The position numbers and the translations under genes are program-made. The notes below the pieces were generated by a model. It was given only the letters and a program-made list of their open reading frames with translations, did not search any database and had not been told where the DNA came from. Shown one piece after another: positions 22,952 through 32,319 of a DNA stretch of 51,798 nucleotides. This DNA is from Devosia sp. (GTDB taxonomy: Bacteria > Pseudomonadota > Alphaproteobacteria > Rhizobiales > Devosiaceae): positions 1-51,798 of the forward strand of contig NZ_JACZKG010000082.1 in NCBI RefSeq assembly GCF_014860165.1. The letters are read 5' to 3'. The first letter of the stretch is position 1, and the number at the start of each line of letters is the position of its first letter.

Positions 22952-25363
22952 ATGGTCTCTCTCAAGCAATTTCGGCAAACCGGCCCGAGCTTCTCCGACC
23001 TGCTGCCCTATGCGGGGTTGGTCGATAATGGCGTCCTGCTGCTCAAGGACGGCTCGCTGATGGCAGGCTGGTATTTCGCGGGGCCCGACAGCGAGAGCGC
23101 CACCGACATCGAGCGCAATGAAATCTCCCGTCAGATCAATGCCATTCTGGCACGGCTTGGCTCCGGCTGGATGATCCAGGTCGAGGCATTGCGAATACCA
23201 GCAACGGCCTATGCCAAAGCGGACCAGTCACATTTTCCCGATCCGATCAGCGCGATGATTGACGAGGAACGCCGCACACGGTTTGAGACTGCCGACGGGC
23301 ATTTCGACAGCCAACACGCCATTATCCTGACCTATCGCGAGCCTGAGCGCCGGAAGTCTGGTCTGACCCGGTACATCTATTCGGACGCCGAATCTCGAAC
23401 CGAACGGTTTGCCGATGCCGCGCTGGCCGCCTTCAAGACGGCCATACGCGAGTTCGAGCAGTATATGGCCAATGTCGTTTCCATACGTCGGATGGTCACG
23501 CAGGAGGCTTCAGAACGCGGCGGCACGCGGATCGCCCAATATGATGAGCTGCTGCAATTCGTGCGGTTTTGCCTCGTTGGCGAGAGCCATCCTGTACGCT
23601 TGCCGGACGTCCCCATGTACCTCGATTTCCTGGTGTCGGCCGAGTTTCACCACGGCCTGACGCCGGTGATCGACAGTCGCCATCTGGCAGTCGTCGCCAT
23701 TGATGGCTTCCCAGCTGAGAGCTGGCCAGGAATTCTCAACGTCCTAGACGCCATGCCTCTGAGTTACCGCTGGTCGAGCCGCTTCATGTTTCTCGATCCG
23801 GTCGACGCGCGGCAAAAACTCGAACGCACCCGCAAGAAGTGGCTGCAAAAGGTCCGGCCGTTCATGGACCAGCTGTTTCAAACACGGTCCAACAGTATCG
23901 ATCAGGACGCCGCCCTTATGGTGGCGGAAACTGAGGATGCGATTGCCGAGGCCAACTCGCAGCTGGTGGCCTATGGCTACTACACACCCGTCATCGTCCT
24001 GTTTAGCGACGACGCTCAGCAACTGCGAACGCAGGCCGAAGCAATCCGGCGCCTCGTGCAATCGGAAGGTTTCGCAGCAAGGATTGAGACCCTCAATGCC
24101 ACTGAGGCATTTCTCGGCAGCTTGCCGGGCAACTGGTACGCCAACATCCGCGAGCCTTTGATCAATACAAGAAGCCTAGCCGACCTCATCCCGCTCAATA
24201 CGGTTTGGGCGGGGAGCGCGGTATGTCCATGCCCCTTCTATCCGGTGGGTTCGCCTCCTTTGATGCAGGTCGCCAGTGGTTCAACGCCGTTCCGGCTGAA
24301 CCTGCATTTCGGCGACGTTGGGCATACCCTGATCTTCGGCCCGACTGGTTCCGGCAAGTCTACTTTGCTGGCGCTGATCGCTGCCCAGTTTCGCCGGTAT
24401 CAGGCCGCCCAGCTCTTCGCCTTCGACAAAGGGCGCTCGATGCTACCGCTGACCCTCGCCGTAGGTGGGGATCACTATGACGTCGGGGCAGGGGAGGGGC
24501 TGACATTCTGCCCCCTGTCGGCGCTCGACGATGCTGGCGATCGCGCCTGGGCAGCCGAATGGCTTGAAACGCTGATTGCTCTGCAGGGTGTCAAGATTAC
24601 GCCTGATCATCGCAACGCGATTTCTCGCCAACTTGGCCTCATGGCCCAGACGGAGCGCCGCTCACTGTCCGACTTCGTCTCCGGGGTACAGCTGCGCGAG
24701 ATCAAAGATGCATTGCTGCACTATACGGTCGACGGCCCGATGGGCCATTTGCTCGACGCGGAGCAGGACGGCTTGACGCTCTCGAGCTTCCAGACATTTG
24801 AAATTGAGGCGCTCATGAACATGGGAGAGCGTAACCTCGTACCCGTTCTGCTCTACCTGTTCAGGCGGATCGAAAAGCGCCTCATGGGTGCGCCGAGCCT
24901 TATCATCCTCGATGAGGCCTGGTTGATGCTGGGGCACCCGGTGTTCCGCGATAAAATCCGTGAATGGCTGAAGGTCCTGCGCAAAGCCAACTGCGCCGTG
25001 GTGCTGGCCACGCAGTCGATTTCAGACGCTGAACGATCCGGCATTATCGACGTGCTCAAAGAGTCTTGTCCCACCAAGATCTGCCTGCCCAACGGGGCAG
25101 CCCGCGAGCCGGGCACCCGCGAATTCTATGAACGCATCGGCTTCAACGATCGGCAGATCGAGATCGTCGCCGGCGCTATGCCCAAGCGGGAATACTACGT
25201 GGTCTCGCCCGACGGCCGGCGCTTATTCGATATGGCGCTCGGGCCGGTGACGCTGAGTTTCGTGGGCGCAAGCGGCAAGGACGATCTTGGGCGTATCACC
25301 GCTTTACATCACCAGTTTGGAGATGAGTGGCCAACTCGCTGGCTTTCAGAACGAGGGATCTAG
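22952..25363 (+). CDS. trbE: Conjugal transfer ATPase TrbE (VirB4 family)
   Basis: An 803-residue VirB4-type ATPase, the largest motor of the mating apparatus. An N-terminal CagE/TrbE/VirB4 domain (about 200-400) is followed by Walker A GPTGSGKS at about 463-470 and Walker B LIILDEAWLML near 650, with VVLATQSISDAE (motif III-like). It powers pilin handling and DNA/protein export at the inner membrane. Length is normal for the family and no defect is seen. It is separated from trbJ by one base. Confidence 0.95.
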   Translation: MVSLKQFRQTGPSFSDLLPYAGLVDNGVLLLKDGSLMAGWYFAGPDSESATDIERNEISRQINAILARLGSGWMIQVEALRIPATAYAKADQSHFPDPISAMIDEERRTRFETADGHFDSQHAIILTYREPERRKSGLTRYIYSDAESRTERFADAALAAFKTAIREFEQYMANVVSIRRMVTQEASERGGTRIAQYDELLQFVRFCLVGESHPVRLPDVPMYLDFLVSAEFHHGLTPVIDSRHLAVVAIDGFPAESWPGILNVLDAMPLSYRWSSRFMFLDPVDARQKLERTRKKWLQKVRPFMDQLFQTRSNSIDQDAALMVAETEDAIAEANSQLVAYGYYTPVIVLFSDDAQQLRTQAEAIRRLVQSEGFAARIETLNATEAFLGSLPGNWYANIREPLINTRSLADLIPLNTVWAGSAVCPCPFYPVGSPPLMQVASGSTPFRLNLHFGDVGHTLIFGPTGSGKSTLLALIAAQFRRYQAAQLFAFDKGRSMLPLTLAVGGDHYDVGAGEGLTFCPLSALDDAGDRAWAAEWLETLIALQGVKITPDHRNAISRQLGLMAQTERRSLSDFVSGVQLREIKDALLHYTVDGPMGHLLDAEQDGLTLSSFQTFEIEALMNMGERNLVPVLLYLFRRIEKRLMGAPSLIILDEAWLMLGHPVFRDKIREWLKVLRKANCAVVLATQSISDAERSGIIDVLKESCPTKICLPNGAAREPGTREFYERIGFNDRQIEIVAGAMPKREYYVVSPDGRRLFDMALGPVTLSFVGASGKDDLGRITALHHQFGDEWPTRWLSERGI

Positions 25364-25364
25364 A

Positions 25365-26156
25365 ATGCGCATCAACCGTCCAGTTAGCCTCGCCTTCGGT
25401 CTTTGCATCAGCATTGCCAGCGCAATGCCGGCTCAAGCCGCGGGACAGCTCGTCGGCGCCACGGAATTCACCCAAATTCTCAACAATGCTGAGCTCGTTG
25501 GCCTTGCGGGGCAGTCCGGTATCCAGATCGACAATCAGGTGACCCAGATCGCGCACCAGGTCGAGCAGATTCAAAACCAGCTGCGGATTTACGAAAACAT
25601 GCTGCAGAACACGCTCAAGCTGCCCGACCAGGTTTGGGGTCAGGTTGAAGACGACCTTGCGCAACTCCAATCGATCGTAGGGCAGGGGGAGGGCATCGCC
25701 TTCTCAATGGGCAACGTCGATGATGTCCTCAAACAGCGTTTCCAGAGCTACAGCGACTTTCTGGAAGACCCGCTCAATGGCGCGGATTTCTCATCAGCAT
25801 ATCAGAGCTGGTCCGAGACCAATCGCGACACGATCGCAGGGACGCTAAGAGCCGCCAACCTGACCGCCGAACAGTTCTCTTCCGAGGAGGGGACGATGGA
25901 GCAATTGCGGTCAATGTCGGGGACCTCCGTGGGCCAGATGCAGGCGCTGCAGGTCGGTCACCAGATTGCCGCGCAACAGGTCGCCCAGATGCAGAAGCTG
26001 CGCGGCCTTGTTTCTCAGCAGATGACCATGATGGGCACCTGGTACCAGTCCGAGCAAACGCTGCGCGACAATGCGCAGGCCGAGAACGAGCTCTTTTTTG
26101 GTGGGGATAGCGGCGTCAGGGTCGGAAACGAAACACCTTTCGCTCCGGAGTGGTGA
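25365..26156 (+). CDS. trbJ: Conjugal transfer protein TrbJ
   Basis: A 263-residue VirB5-like minor pilus/periplasmic protein. It has a signal peptide (to SAMPAQAAG), then helical regions rich in Gln (IDNQVTQIAHQVEQIQNQL near 50), and a C-terminal coil. I chose the ATG at 25365, right after trbE. The last residues VGNETPFAPEW are repeated almost exactly at the end of the next gene, trbK, which is unusual. Confidence 0.92.
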   Translation: MRINRPVSLAFGLCISIASAMPAQAAGQLVGATEFTQILNNAELVGLAGQSGIQIDNQVTQIAHQVEQIQNQLRIYENMLQNTLKLPDQVWGQVEDDLAQLQSIVGQGEGIAFSMGNVDDVLKQRFQSYSDFLEDPLNGADFSSAYQSWSETNRDTIAGTLRAANLTAEQFSSEEGTMEQLRSMSGTSVGQMQALQVGHQIAAQQVAQMQKLRGLVSQQMTMMGTWYQSEQTLRDNAQAENELFFGGDSGVRVGNETPFAPEW

Positions 26157-26160
26157 GATG
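26121..26160 (+). repeat. Duplicated 3' tail, copy 1 (end of trbJ)
   Basis: About 40 bp covering the last codons and stop of trbJ and the start codon of trbK (peptide VGNETPFAPEW). It is closely similar, with a few substitutions and one indel, to 26320-26360 at the end of trbK. Both copies end in GGAGTGGTGAG with an ATG start for the next gene. Confidence 0.75.
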
Positions 26161-26355
26161 AAGGCATCAATCATTGTGGGCGTGTTTGTGTGTGCCGCTC
26201 TGTCTCTAACCATTGTTGGAATTGCGCTTTGGACTTCGGCGGCCCAGCCGATGACCGACACCCTCATTACGCCTGCCGCCGATGAGGAAAATCCCTTCAC
26301 CCGCGGCTCGGACACCGTGGTCGGCAATGAAACCCCCTTTAGACCGGAGTGGTGA
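26158..26355 (+). CDS. trbK: TrbK-like small membrane protein
   Basis: A 65-residue protein with one N-terminal hydrophobic helix (IIVGVFVCAALSLTIVGIAL) and a periplasmic tail. By position between trbJ and trbL it is TrbK, which in Ti/RP4 systems is linked to entry exclusion. A standard lipobox is not evident (the Cys sits inside the helix), so it is probably a plain inner-membrane protein. The C-terminal VGNETPFRPEW copies the end of TrbJ. Confidence 0.75.
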   Translation: MKASIIVGVFVCAALSLTIVGIALWTSAAQPMTDTLITPAADEENPFTRGSDTVVGNETPFRPEW

Positions 26356-26360
26356 GGATG
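26320..26360 (+). repeat. Duplicated 3' tail, copy 2 (end of trbK)
   Basis: The counterpart of 26121-26160. It encodes VGNETPFRPEW plus stop and leads straight into the trbL start codon. The similarity extends from the coding tail through the ribosome-binding GGAGTGGTGAG, so a segment with both coding and initiation roles appears to have been duplicated. Confidence 0.75.
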
Positions 26361-27533
26361 AATTCTGCCCCGCTCCGAGCCCTGGCGGTCTTGAGTATTT
26401 TCCTTTTTGCGACGCAGGCCTTTGGTCAGACAGACAACGTCGTCGAAACCGTTCAGCAGTCCATCACTACCCAGGCTCGAAACTGGGAAACGGTGCTCAT
26501 GCAGCACGCCACCAGCCTGTTCTGGATCTTGGCCGCTATCGAGGTCGGCATTGCGGCCGTTTGGCTGGCAATACAAGGCAGCACACTCGAAAGCTTCTTT
26601 TCCGAGCTGGTGCGCCGCATCCTGTTCATCGGCTTCTTTCTGTTTGTCCTGACGAACGGCCCGGACCTGGCGAAAGCCGTTGTCAGCAGCCTGTTTCAGA
26701 TTGGCTCTGGCTCTGGTGACGTTTCGCCCGCCGCCGTCTTCGATGCAGGAATCGACGTCGCGAACCGCATGACGCAACAATTGGCATGGTGGAATCCAGG
26801 CGACTTCGGCAAGAACGTCATCGTCGGCGTTTGCGCTTTGGCGGTGATCGCAGCCTTTGGCCTGGTCGCCGCTATCCTGCTCGCCGTCATCCTCGAAATG
26901 TATGTCGGCTTACTCGCCGGCATGATCCTGCTTGGCTTCGGGGGCTCTTCGTACACCAAAGATTTTGCCATCAAATACCTGATCTACGCCTTCTCTGTCG
27001 GCATGAAGATCATGGTGCTGGTGATGGTCGCAGCCATTGGCGCCCGTACTTTGATCGATGTGGCGGCCGCTCCTGACATTGACCAGAGCTTCATTGGTCC
27101 TGCGTCGATCGCGGGGCTCGCCATCGTCATCGCCTACGTTTCGATGCTGCTGCCGCCCATGATTTCTGGCGTCATTCAGGGGGTCTCCGTCACCAGCGGA
27201 ATGGAAGCGGCCAGACCCACGATGAACGGGTACCAGTTTGGCGCTGGCGTCGCCGCAATGGGGGCGACGGCCATCGGCGCCGGCGGGAGAGCGGCCGCTG
27301 GCGCATTTGAGAAAGGCGGGTTCACTGGGGCTACCGCAGCGGGAACGGCCGCCACGGCATCCACCGCCGTTCGAGGGCTGGCCGCTACCGCCTCGGCCAT
27401 CAAGGACCAGGCGATTGGGGGACCGGGCAGTTTCGGCACCACAACCATGGGACTGGCCAATGCCAAGTTGGCCGCCAGCGACGCGCGTGGGCCTAAACCC
27501 GCTTCTTCCGGCCCAAAATCCGGCAAGCCGTAA
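26358..27533 (+). CDS. trbL: Conjugal transfer protein TrbL (VirB6 family)
   Basis: A 391-residue polytopic inner-membrane channel component. It has a signal-like N-terminus (LRALAVLSIFLFATQAFGQ), then about six hydrophobic helices between residues 55 and 285, and an Ala/Gly-rich low-complexity C-terminus ending KSGKP, as usual for TrbL. I chose the ATG at 26358 with GGTGAGG just before it. It is followed by trbF after 27 bp. Confidence 0.93.
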   Translation: MNSAPLRALAVLSIFLFATQAFGQTDNVVETVQQSITTQARNWETVLMQHATSLFWILAAIEVGIAAVWLAIQGSTLESFFSELVRRILFIGFFLFVLTNGPDLAKAVVSSLFQIGSGSGDVSPAAVFDAGIDVANRMTQQLAWWNPGDFGKNVIVGVCALAVIAAFGLVAAILLAVILEMYVGLLAGMILLGFGGSSYTKDFAIKYLIYAFSVGMKIMVLVMVAAIGARTLIDVAAAPDIDQSFIGPASIAGLAIVIAYVSMLLPPMISGVIQGVSVTSGMEAARPTMNGYQFGAGVAAMGATAIGAGGRAAAGAFEKGGFTGATAAGTAATASTAVRGLAATASAIKDQAIGGPGSFGTTTMGLANAKLAASDARGPKPASSGPKSGKP

Positions 27534-27560
27534 AGCAGCCGGGAGCATCGGGAAATTCTC

Positions 27561-28223
27561 ATGACCAAACAAATACCACCAGACAACCCGTATCTGGCCG
27601 CCCGCCTTGAGTGGAACGAGCGCTATGGCGGTTTCGTCAAAGCAGCGAACACCTGGCGCGTGGTGGCGATGGTTTCACTGACCATGGCGCTGATCGGAAC
27701 GAGCTACGCGCTCTACCAAAGCACGCAGGTCAAACTGGTGCCCTACATCGTCGAGGTTGACCGCCTGGGAACGCCAGCTTCCGCAGGATTTCCTGCGCAG
27801 ATCGACTACGCCGATCCCCGGGTTGTTCGCGCTATGCTGGGTGGTTTCGTGACCAGCTTCAAGTCAATCACGCCCGACGCAGTGGTGCAGAAGCAATACA
27901 TCGACCGCACCTATGCCCTGCTGCGGACGACCGACCCTTCCACTGAGAAGGTCAACGCCTGGTTTCGGGGCGCGAACCCGTTTGAAAAGGCCAGAACGGC
28001 CACCGTCTCGATCGAGATCAACAATGTGGTCGCGCTTTCAAACCAGTCCTATCAGATCGACTGGACCGAATTCGAACGCGATCGGCAAGGCAAGGAACTG
28101 GCAACCCGCCGCTTCCGGGGCATCGCCACGGTAACGCTTTCCCCGCCCCTCGACGAAGCCACGATCCGCCTCAATCCCATCGGGCTCTACGTCCGCGACT
28201 TCGATTGGACAGCCCAGCTATGA
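27561..28223 (+). CDS. trbF: Conjugal transfer protein TrbF (VirB8 family)
   Basis: A 220-residue VirB8-like assembly factor. It has a cytoplasmic N-terminus ([20 protein letters not shown]), a single membrane helix at about 33-55, then a periplasmic NTF2-like domain ([25 protein letters not shown] at the end). It nucleates the channel between inner membrane and periplasm. The stop overlaps the trbG start by ATGA. Confidence 0.94.
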   Translation: MTKQIPPDNPYLAARLEWNERYGGFVKAANTWRVVAMVSLTMALIGTSYALYQSTQVKLVPYIVEVDRLGTPASAGFPAQIDYADPRVVRAMLGGFVTSFKSITPDAVVQKQYIDRTYALLRTTDPSTEKVNAWFRGANPFEKARTATVSIEINNVVALSNQSYQIDWTEFERDRQGKELATRRFRGIATVTLSPPLDEATIRLNPIGLYVRDFDWTAQL

Positions 28224-29059
28224 CGAAATGTCGATATTCTATTTCGAGCCGATCAGTGCGCGCCACGTTGGTGCTGGCCGCCACCCTGTGCAGCCTCGGC
28301 AGTGTCTCCGCGCAAGAGATGAGCGCCAACGAGGCGAAAGGCACCTATCTTTCCGGCGAGTGGCAGGAAGGGCAGGGGGTGGTAACGCGCGGGCCCGACG
28401 GCAAGGTGGTCTTCCTTTTCGGCGAAGTCCAACCGTCGGTCGTTTGCTCGCCCTTGCAGGTCTGCGACATTGAACTGCAGGCTGGTGAAGTCGTCCGTGA
28501 CGTGCTTGTCGGCGATAGCGTCCGCTGGAAGGTGGATCCCGCGACCTCGGGGGCTGCCGGCGCTCAAGCGGTCCACCTCATCGTCAAACCATCTGAAGCC
28601 GGCATTGAAACGTCAATGGTGGTGACCACCTCGCGTCGAACCTACCACGTGCAATTGCGCTCCCATGCCACGGAATACATGGCCCGGATCGGCTTTGAGT
28701 ATCCCGACGACGTCGCCGCCAAGCTTGGCGAAATCAACGCCCGGATGGAAGCCGGCGTCATCGACGGGGCAGGGGTGCCGGCCGAGAACCTGGACTTCGG
28801 TTTCAGCATTGAGGGGGCTGCGCGCTGGAAGCCCACCCGCATCTACACCGATGGCCTCAAAACCTACATCCAGTTCCCTTCGGCTCTAGCGGGCGGCGAT
28901 GCGCCGGTCTTGTTTGTCATTTCCGGTGGTGAAAATCGCATCGTCAACTACCGGCTGCAGAACAACATGATGGTTGTCGACTATCTGGTCGACCACGCGG
29001 TGCTGGTCTCGGGCGTTGGCCGCGAACAACAGAAAATCACCATCAGGCGGGGTGGCTAG
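28220..29059 (+). CDS. trbG: Conjugal transfer protein TrbG (VirB9 family)
   Basis: A 279-residue VirB9-like periplasmic/outer-membrane core protein with a signal peptide ending at SVSAQ and beta-rich body. The C-terminal domain contains [16 protein letters not shown] and ends with the VirB9-typical [13 protein letters not shown]. The ATG at 28220 is coupled to trbF (ATGA). It forms the outer-membrane core complex together with TrbH and TrbI. Confidence 0.94.
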   Translation: MTKCRYSISSRSVRATLVLAATLCSLGSVSAQEMSANEAKGTYLSGEWQEGQGVVTRGPDGKVVFLFGEVQPSVVCSPLQVCDIELQAGEVVRDVLVGDSVRWKVDPATSGAAGAQAVHLIVKPSEAGIETSMVVTTSRRTYHVQLRSHATEYMARIGFEYPDDVAAKLGEINARMEAGVIDGAGVPAENLDFGFSIEGAARWKPTRIYTDGLKTYIQFPSALAGGDAPVLFVISGGENRIVNYRLQNNMMVVDYLVDHAVLVSGVGREQQKITIRRGG

Positions 29060-29060
29060 A

Positions 29061-29525
29061 ATGAACATCCGGATCGGTTCAGCACTTCGGGTGCTCGGCT
29101 TCTTAGCTGCAACTCTGCCGCTGGCCGGCTGCCAAACCTTTGGTATTGGTGGATCCTCTTCCCAGATTGCGAGCATCGACAATGCGGAGGTTTCGCCCGA
29201 AGCCGCCGGCGTCATAGCTGAGGATCTGGTGGGTAATTTGGCAGAAGTGGTCGGACCAGGGACCGGCACGGTCGTTCTGAAGCCGGACGACTCGGCCTTT
29301 GCGGTCGCTTTGGAAAAGTCTCTTCGAGCGTGGGGCTATGCCGTCGCCATCGATCAAAAGGTGGACGATACCTCGGCAATCCCGGTTGCTTTCATAATCG
29401 ACAGCTTCGAAGGCAGCGTCCTGGCACGGCTCTCTACCGCCACCGTCGATCTTGGGCGCGCCTATGCCCTGACCGAAACGGGAGCCATGCCAACAAGTCC
29501 TCTCTCGGTCCTGCAGCGCGCATAG
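29061..29525 (+). CDS. trbH: Conjugal transfer lipoprotein TrbH
   Basis: A 154-residue VirB7-position lipoprotein. It has a signal peptide with lipobox LAGC at about residues 21-24 (LAATLPLAGCQTFG), and a small mixed domain containing SAFAVALEKSLRAWGYAV. It would be acylated and anchored in the outer membrane to stabilise TrbG. It starts one base after the trbG stop. Confidence 0.92.
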   Translation: MNIRIGSALRVLGFLAATLPLAGCQTFGIGGSSSQIASIDNAEVSPEAAGVIAEDLVGNLAEVVGPGTGTVVLKPDDSAFAVALEKSLRAWGYAVAIDQKVDDTSAIPVAFIIDSFEGSVLARLSTATVDLGRAYALTETGAMPTSPLSVLQRA

Positions 29526-29534
29526 GAGGCACTT

Positions 29535-30830
29535 GTGGCTTCACTCGATATTTCTCCAGGGCCTCGATTGAGCGATGACGCGCCGAAAATCCGGCGCATC
29601 AACCGCTTGCCGGTCTACTTGGCTATTGCCTTGGCGGTCATTTTCCTCGTCGTCATCGTCTATGGCATTTCGACACGCGGAGTTTTTGGACCCGCTAGCA
29701 CCAACTTGGATGACGCCAACGGCCTGCCGGCAGGCGGCTTTGGCGACAGATTAAAAGAGGGTGTGCCCGACGGCATCATCGAAGCGCCGCGATCTGAACC
29801 GATACGGATACAGCCTGCACCCGCGGCTCCTGCCCCGGTCGCCAACCCCTTTCAACCCACGCCGGCAAGGGATCCTCTTACGACGCCGAGTGGCCCGGTC
29901 GTTGGACCTGAAGAGGACTGGAAGGCAGAGTTGCAACGGGAGCAGGAAGAGCAGTTGCTGCGTGAACTGCATCGTCAACGCATGGCCAGCGTTCAGGCCA
30001 ATCAAGCCGCCTTCGACTCGCCAACGGCCATAAACCTTGGTGCGTTGAACGACGCGCCGCCGGACGCTGGTGCAATCCAGACCGGGACAGGCAGGCCTGA
30101 TCTTGCCAGTCTCTACGCTGCCGCAATGGCTGGCAGAGGTGAGGCGCAGAATGCCGATCCCAACGGTCAGGACGCCAAGGATGCCTTCTTCAATCAGGAT
30201 CTGAAGGATCTCGGCTACCTGCCCAACCAGGTGATGGCACCAATATCGCCTTTCGAGCTCAAGCGCGGCTCAGTCATTCCGGCAACGTTGATCACGGGCA
30301 TAAATTCCGACCTCCCCGGGCGCATCATCGCCCAGGTGAGCCAGCACGTGTTCGACAGTGCGACGGGCCACCACCTTCTCATTCCGCAGGGTACGAGGCT
30401 CTTTGGCCGCTATGACTCGAAGGTCACTTTTGGGCAGCGACGGGCCCTCGTCATTTGGACAGACATTGTCTTTCCGGACGGCGCGACCCTACAGATCGGT
30501 GGCATGGCCGGTACAGATGCGCAAGGTTTTGGCGGCTTTTCCGATCAGGTCGATAACCACTACTTCGAGGTATTCGGATCCGCGATCCTCATTGCGGCGA
30601 TTGGGACAGGCATCGACATGGCTCTACCCGATGACCAGGGCTCGGCCGATAACAGCGCCACCGACGCCGCACGGCGATCATTTGCGGAAACCTTCAGCGA
30701 GGTCGCCGACCGCACGATTGGACAGAATATGGAGGTCCAGCCGACCCTGGAGATCCGACCCGGGTACATCTTCAATGTGCTGGTGGACCAGGATTTGGTG
30801 TTCCCGAAGGCATTCGGAAAGTTGAACTAA
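29535..30830 (+). CDS. trbI: Conjugal transfer protein TrbI (VirB10 family)
   Basis: A 431-residue VirB10-like protein spanning both membranes. It has a short cytoplasmic start, a membrane helix at about 20-40 (VYLAIALAVIFLVVIVYGI), a proline-rich linker at 85-120, and the C-terminal beta-barrel domain with VIPATLITGINSDLPG and IPQGTRLFGRYDS, ending FNVLVDQDLVFP. It starts with GTG at 29535 under a strong AGGAGG, five bases upstream. It is the last trb gene, followed by traR. Confidence 0.95.
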   Translation: MASLDISPGPRLSDDAPKIRRINRLPVYLAIALAVIFLVVIVYGISTRGVFGPASTNLDDANGLPAGGFGDRLKEGVPDGIIEAPRSEPIRIQPAPAAPAPVANPFQPTPARDPLTTPSGPVVGPEEDWKAELQREQEEQLLRELHRQRMASVQANQAAFDSPTAINLGALNDAPPDAGAIQTGTGRPDLASLYAAAMAGRGEAQNADPNGQDAKDAFFNQDLKDLGYLPNQVMAPISPFELKRGSVIPATLITGINSDLPGRIIAQVSQHVFDSATGHHLLIPQGTRLFGRYDSKVTFGQRRALVIWTDIVFPDGATLQIGGMAGTDAQGFGGFSDQVDNHYFEVFGSAILIAAIGTGIDMALPDDQGSADNSATDAARRSFAETFSEVADRTIGQNMEVQPTLEIRPGYIFNVLVDQDLVFPKAFGKLN

Positions 30831-30937
30831 CATGTCAGAATATAATGCCCGCAATGCGAAAAACACGACGCATCAATACCTTGACGCCGCGGAAAGATTT
30901 TGTTTTTGCTCCTACGGCAAACGGAGCACCGTGAAGC

Positions 30938-31645
30938 ATGGGCATCCCAAACTGGTTCGGCGACTTCATCCAAGCGGTCGAAGTTGCACAGAAGCGCGAA
31001 GATTTCTTGGCGGCGCTCCAGGTATTATCGGGTGAACTGGGTTTTGAGTGGTGTGCCTATCTCGATGCCTATGGGACCGATGTTCGTGGGATCTCGGACT
31101 ATCCCGATAAGTGGGTGGCCCACTATCTGAGTCAGGATCTGTCGATCATTGACCCGGTGGTCAGAACGGCCAAGGAACTGGGCAAACCGTTCGCTTGGTC
31201 GGTCGATCAGATGCCAATCCGCGTGTCCCAGGTTCAATCGTCCTTCATGGGTGACGCCGCAGACTTTGGCATCCGCTCAGGGATCAGCATCCCCATCCCA
31301 TCCGGTTACCGGCACACCGCAATGTTGACTCTTGCCTCTTCGAGCTTGGCGCCCGACAGCCGAGACATCACAGAGTTCGATGTCACGCGTGACGCCGCAA
31401 TCTACTTGCACGCCTTTGCCAAGATCCGCGCGGCGCTACTCGATGGCCCCGACTTCAAACTAAGTCCGCAGGAAGCCAAGGTTCTGGCATGGTGCAAACG
31501 CGGATTCTGCGCGGCGGACATTGCCGAACTGATGGGGCTTAAGGAGCCCAGCGTGCGGTTTCACATGCAGGGGGCGCGTCGCAAGCTTGGCGCCAACAAC
31601 ATTCAACAAGCGATCGGCACCGCCACGGACCACGGCTTGATCTAG
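30938..31645 (+). CDS. traR: Quorum-sensing activator TraR (LuxR family)
   Basis: A 235-residue LuxR-type regulator. The autoinducer-binding domain has the conserved YPDKWVAHY (Trp59, Tyr63), IIDPVV (Asp72, Pro73) and Trp87. The C-terminal GerE-type HTH starts LSPQEAKVLAWCKRGFCAAD and continues SVRFHMQGARRKLG. It would bind the TraI signal and activate traI-trb and tra promoters at the shared 18-bp element. It lies 107 bp after trbI on the same strand and converges on traM. Confidence 0.93.
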   Translation: MGIPNWFGDFIQAVEVAQKREDFLAALQVLSGELGFEWCAYLDAYGTDVRGISDYPDKWVAHYLSQDLSIIDPVVRTAKELGKPFAWSVDQMPIRVSQVQSSFMGDAADFGIRSGISIPIPSGYRHTAMLTLASSSLAPDSRDITEFDVTRDAAIYLHAFAKIRAALLDGPDFKLSPQEAKVLAWCKRGFCAADIAELMGLKEPSVRFHMQGARRKLGANNIQQAIGTATDHGLI

Positions 31646-31655
31646 CCCGCTTATC

Positions 31656-31958
31656 TCAATGAAAATTGTCGGGGTCGATCCTCGGAACGTAGCCCAGTTG
31701 TTGGACAAGCGTGGCGAGCAGCGTTTCTTGTCTCTCCAGTTTTGCCGCTGCCGAATCATAGGCAGCATGCGCTCGTGCCAACCGGGAGGAGCTTTCCGGC
31801 ACCAGCCGAGAAAGGCGGTCCAGTTGGTCAAAACGGCGTTGAGCAACGCGGAGATAGCAACGATAGGTCAGCATCGCGGCCAGCGTATCGTGCTCGAGCA
31901 GTGGGACACTGGCTTCGGCCGGCGCAATTCCGGTACCAAAAATCGGATCGAGGGGCAT
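31656..31958 (-). CDS. traM: TraR antiactivator TraM
   Basis: A roughly 100-residue two-helix protein. The ending TLVQQLGYVPRIDPDN matches the Ti-plasmid TraM pattern, as does the central LTYRCYLRVAQRRFDQLDRL region. TraM binds TraR and blocks DNA binding, setting the population threshold. I prefer the ATG at 31958 because it gives the usual length; an ATG at 32000 adds 14 residues. It converges on traR with a 10-bp gap. Confidence 0.75.
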   Translation of the reverse strand: MPLDPIFGTGIAPAEASVPLLEHDTLAAMLTYRCYLRVAQRRFDQLDRLSRLVPESSSRLARAHAAYDSAAAKLERQETLLATLVQQLGYVPRIDPDNFH

Positions 31959-32319
31959 CGCGTCACTAGGAGTTGGTCCGCGGTACGCCCCCGCAAACAT
32001 CCTCTAACCCATGATCGGGGAGTTGGAAAATCGATCCAGTCGATTCCTGTGACCTTTAGCACCGGGGCACCTGGACATACGTCACAGGCTCCCCGACCGC
32101 ATGGTCAAAGGATTGTGGCGCCCTGTCGGCAGGCACCAACCGCTGGATTGAGGTTTCCACACCCCGGGACCGCGCGTACGGCCTTGCTTCCTGATTAGCA
32201 TAGGGCGATGGCCCACGCTACAATTTGGATCAGCGCTTCTGTTTTAGAAAGTCAACGTCGGCTGGTTTTCTTGCGCTCCCAACTTCGCAAGTCTGTGGGG
32301 TCCCCGGAAGCGATGCGGG
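31959..32319. other. Gene-free stretch downstream of the transfer block
   Basis: About 360 bp holding the presumed traM promoter region and the junction between transfer and cargo regions. Only very short frames are present (for example about 39 codons from 32208), with no recognisable product, RNA gene or terminator. Confidence 0.4.

Noticed and set aside
25911..26780. 289-codon minus-strand frame across trbJ-trbK-trbL
   Set aside because: It opposes three well-supported trb genes and has no recognisable motif.
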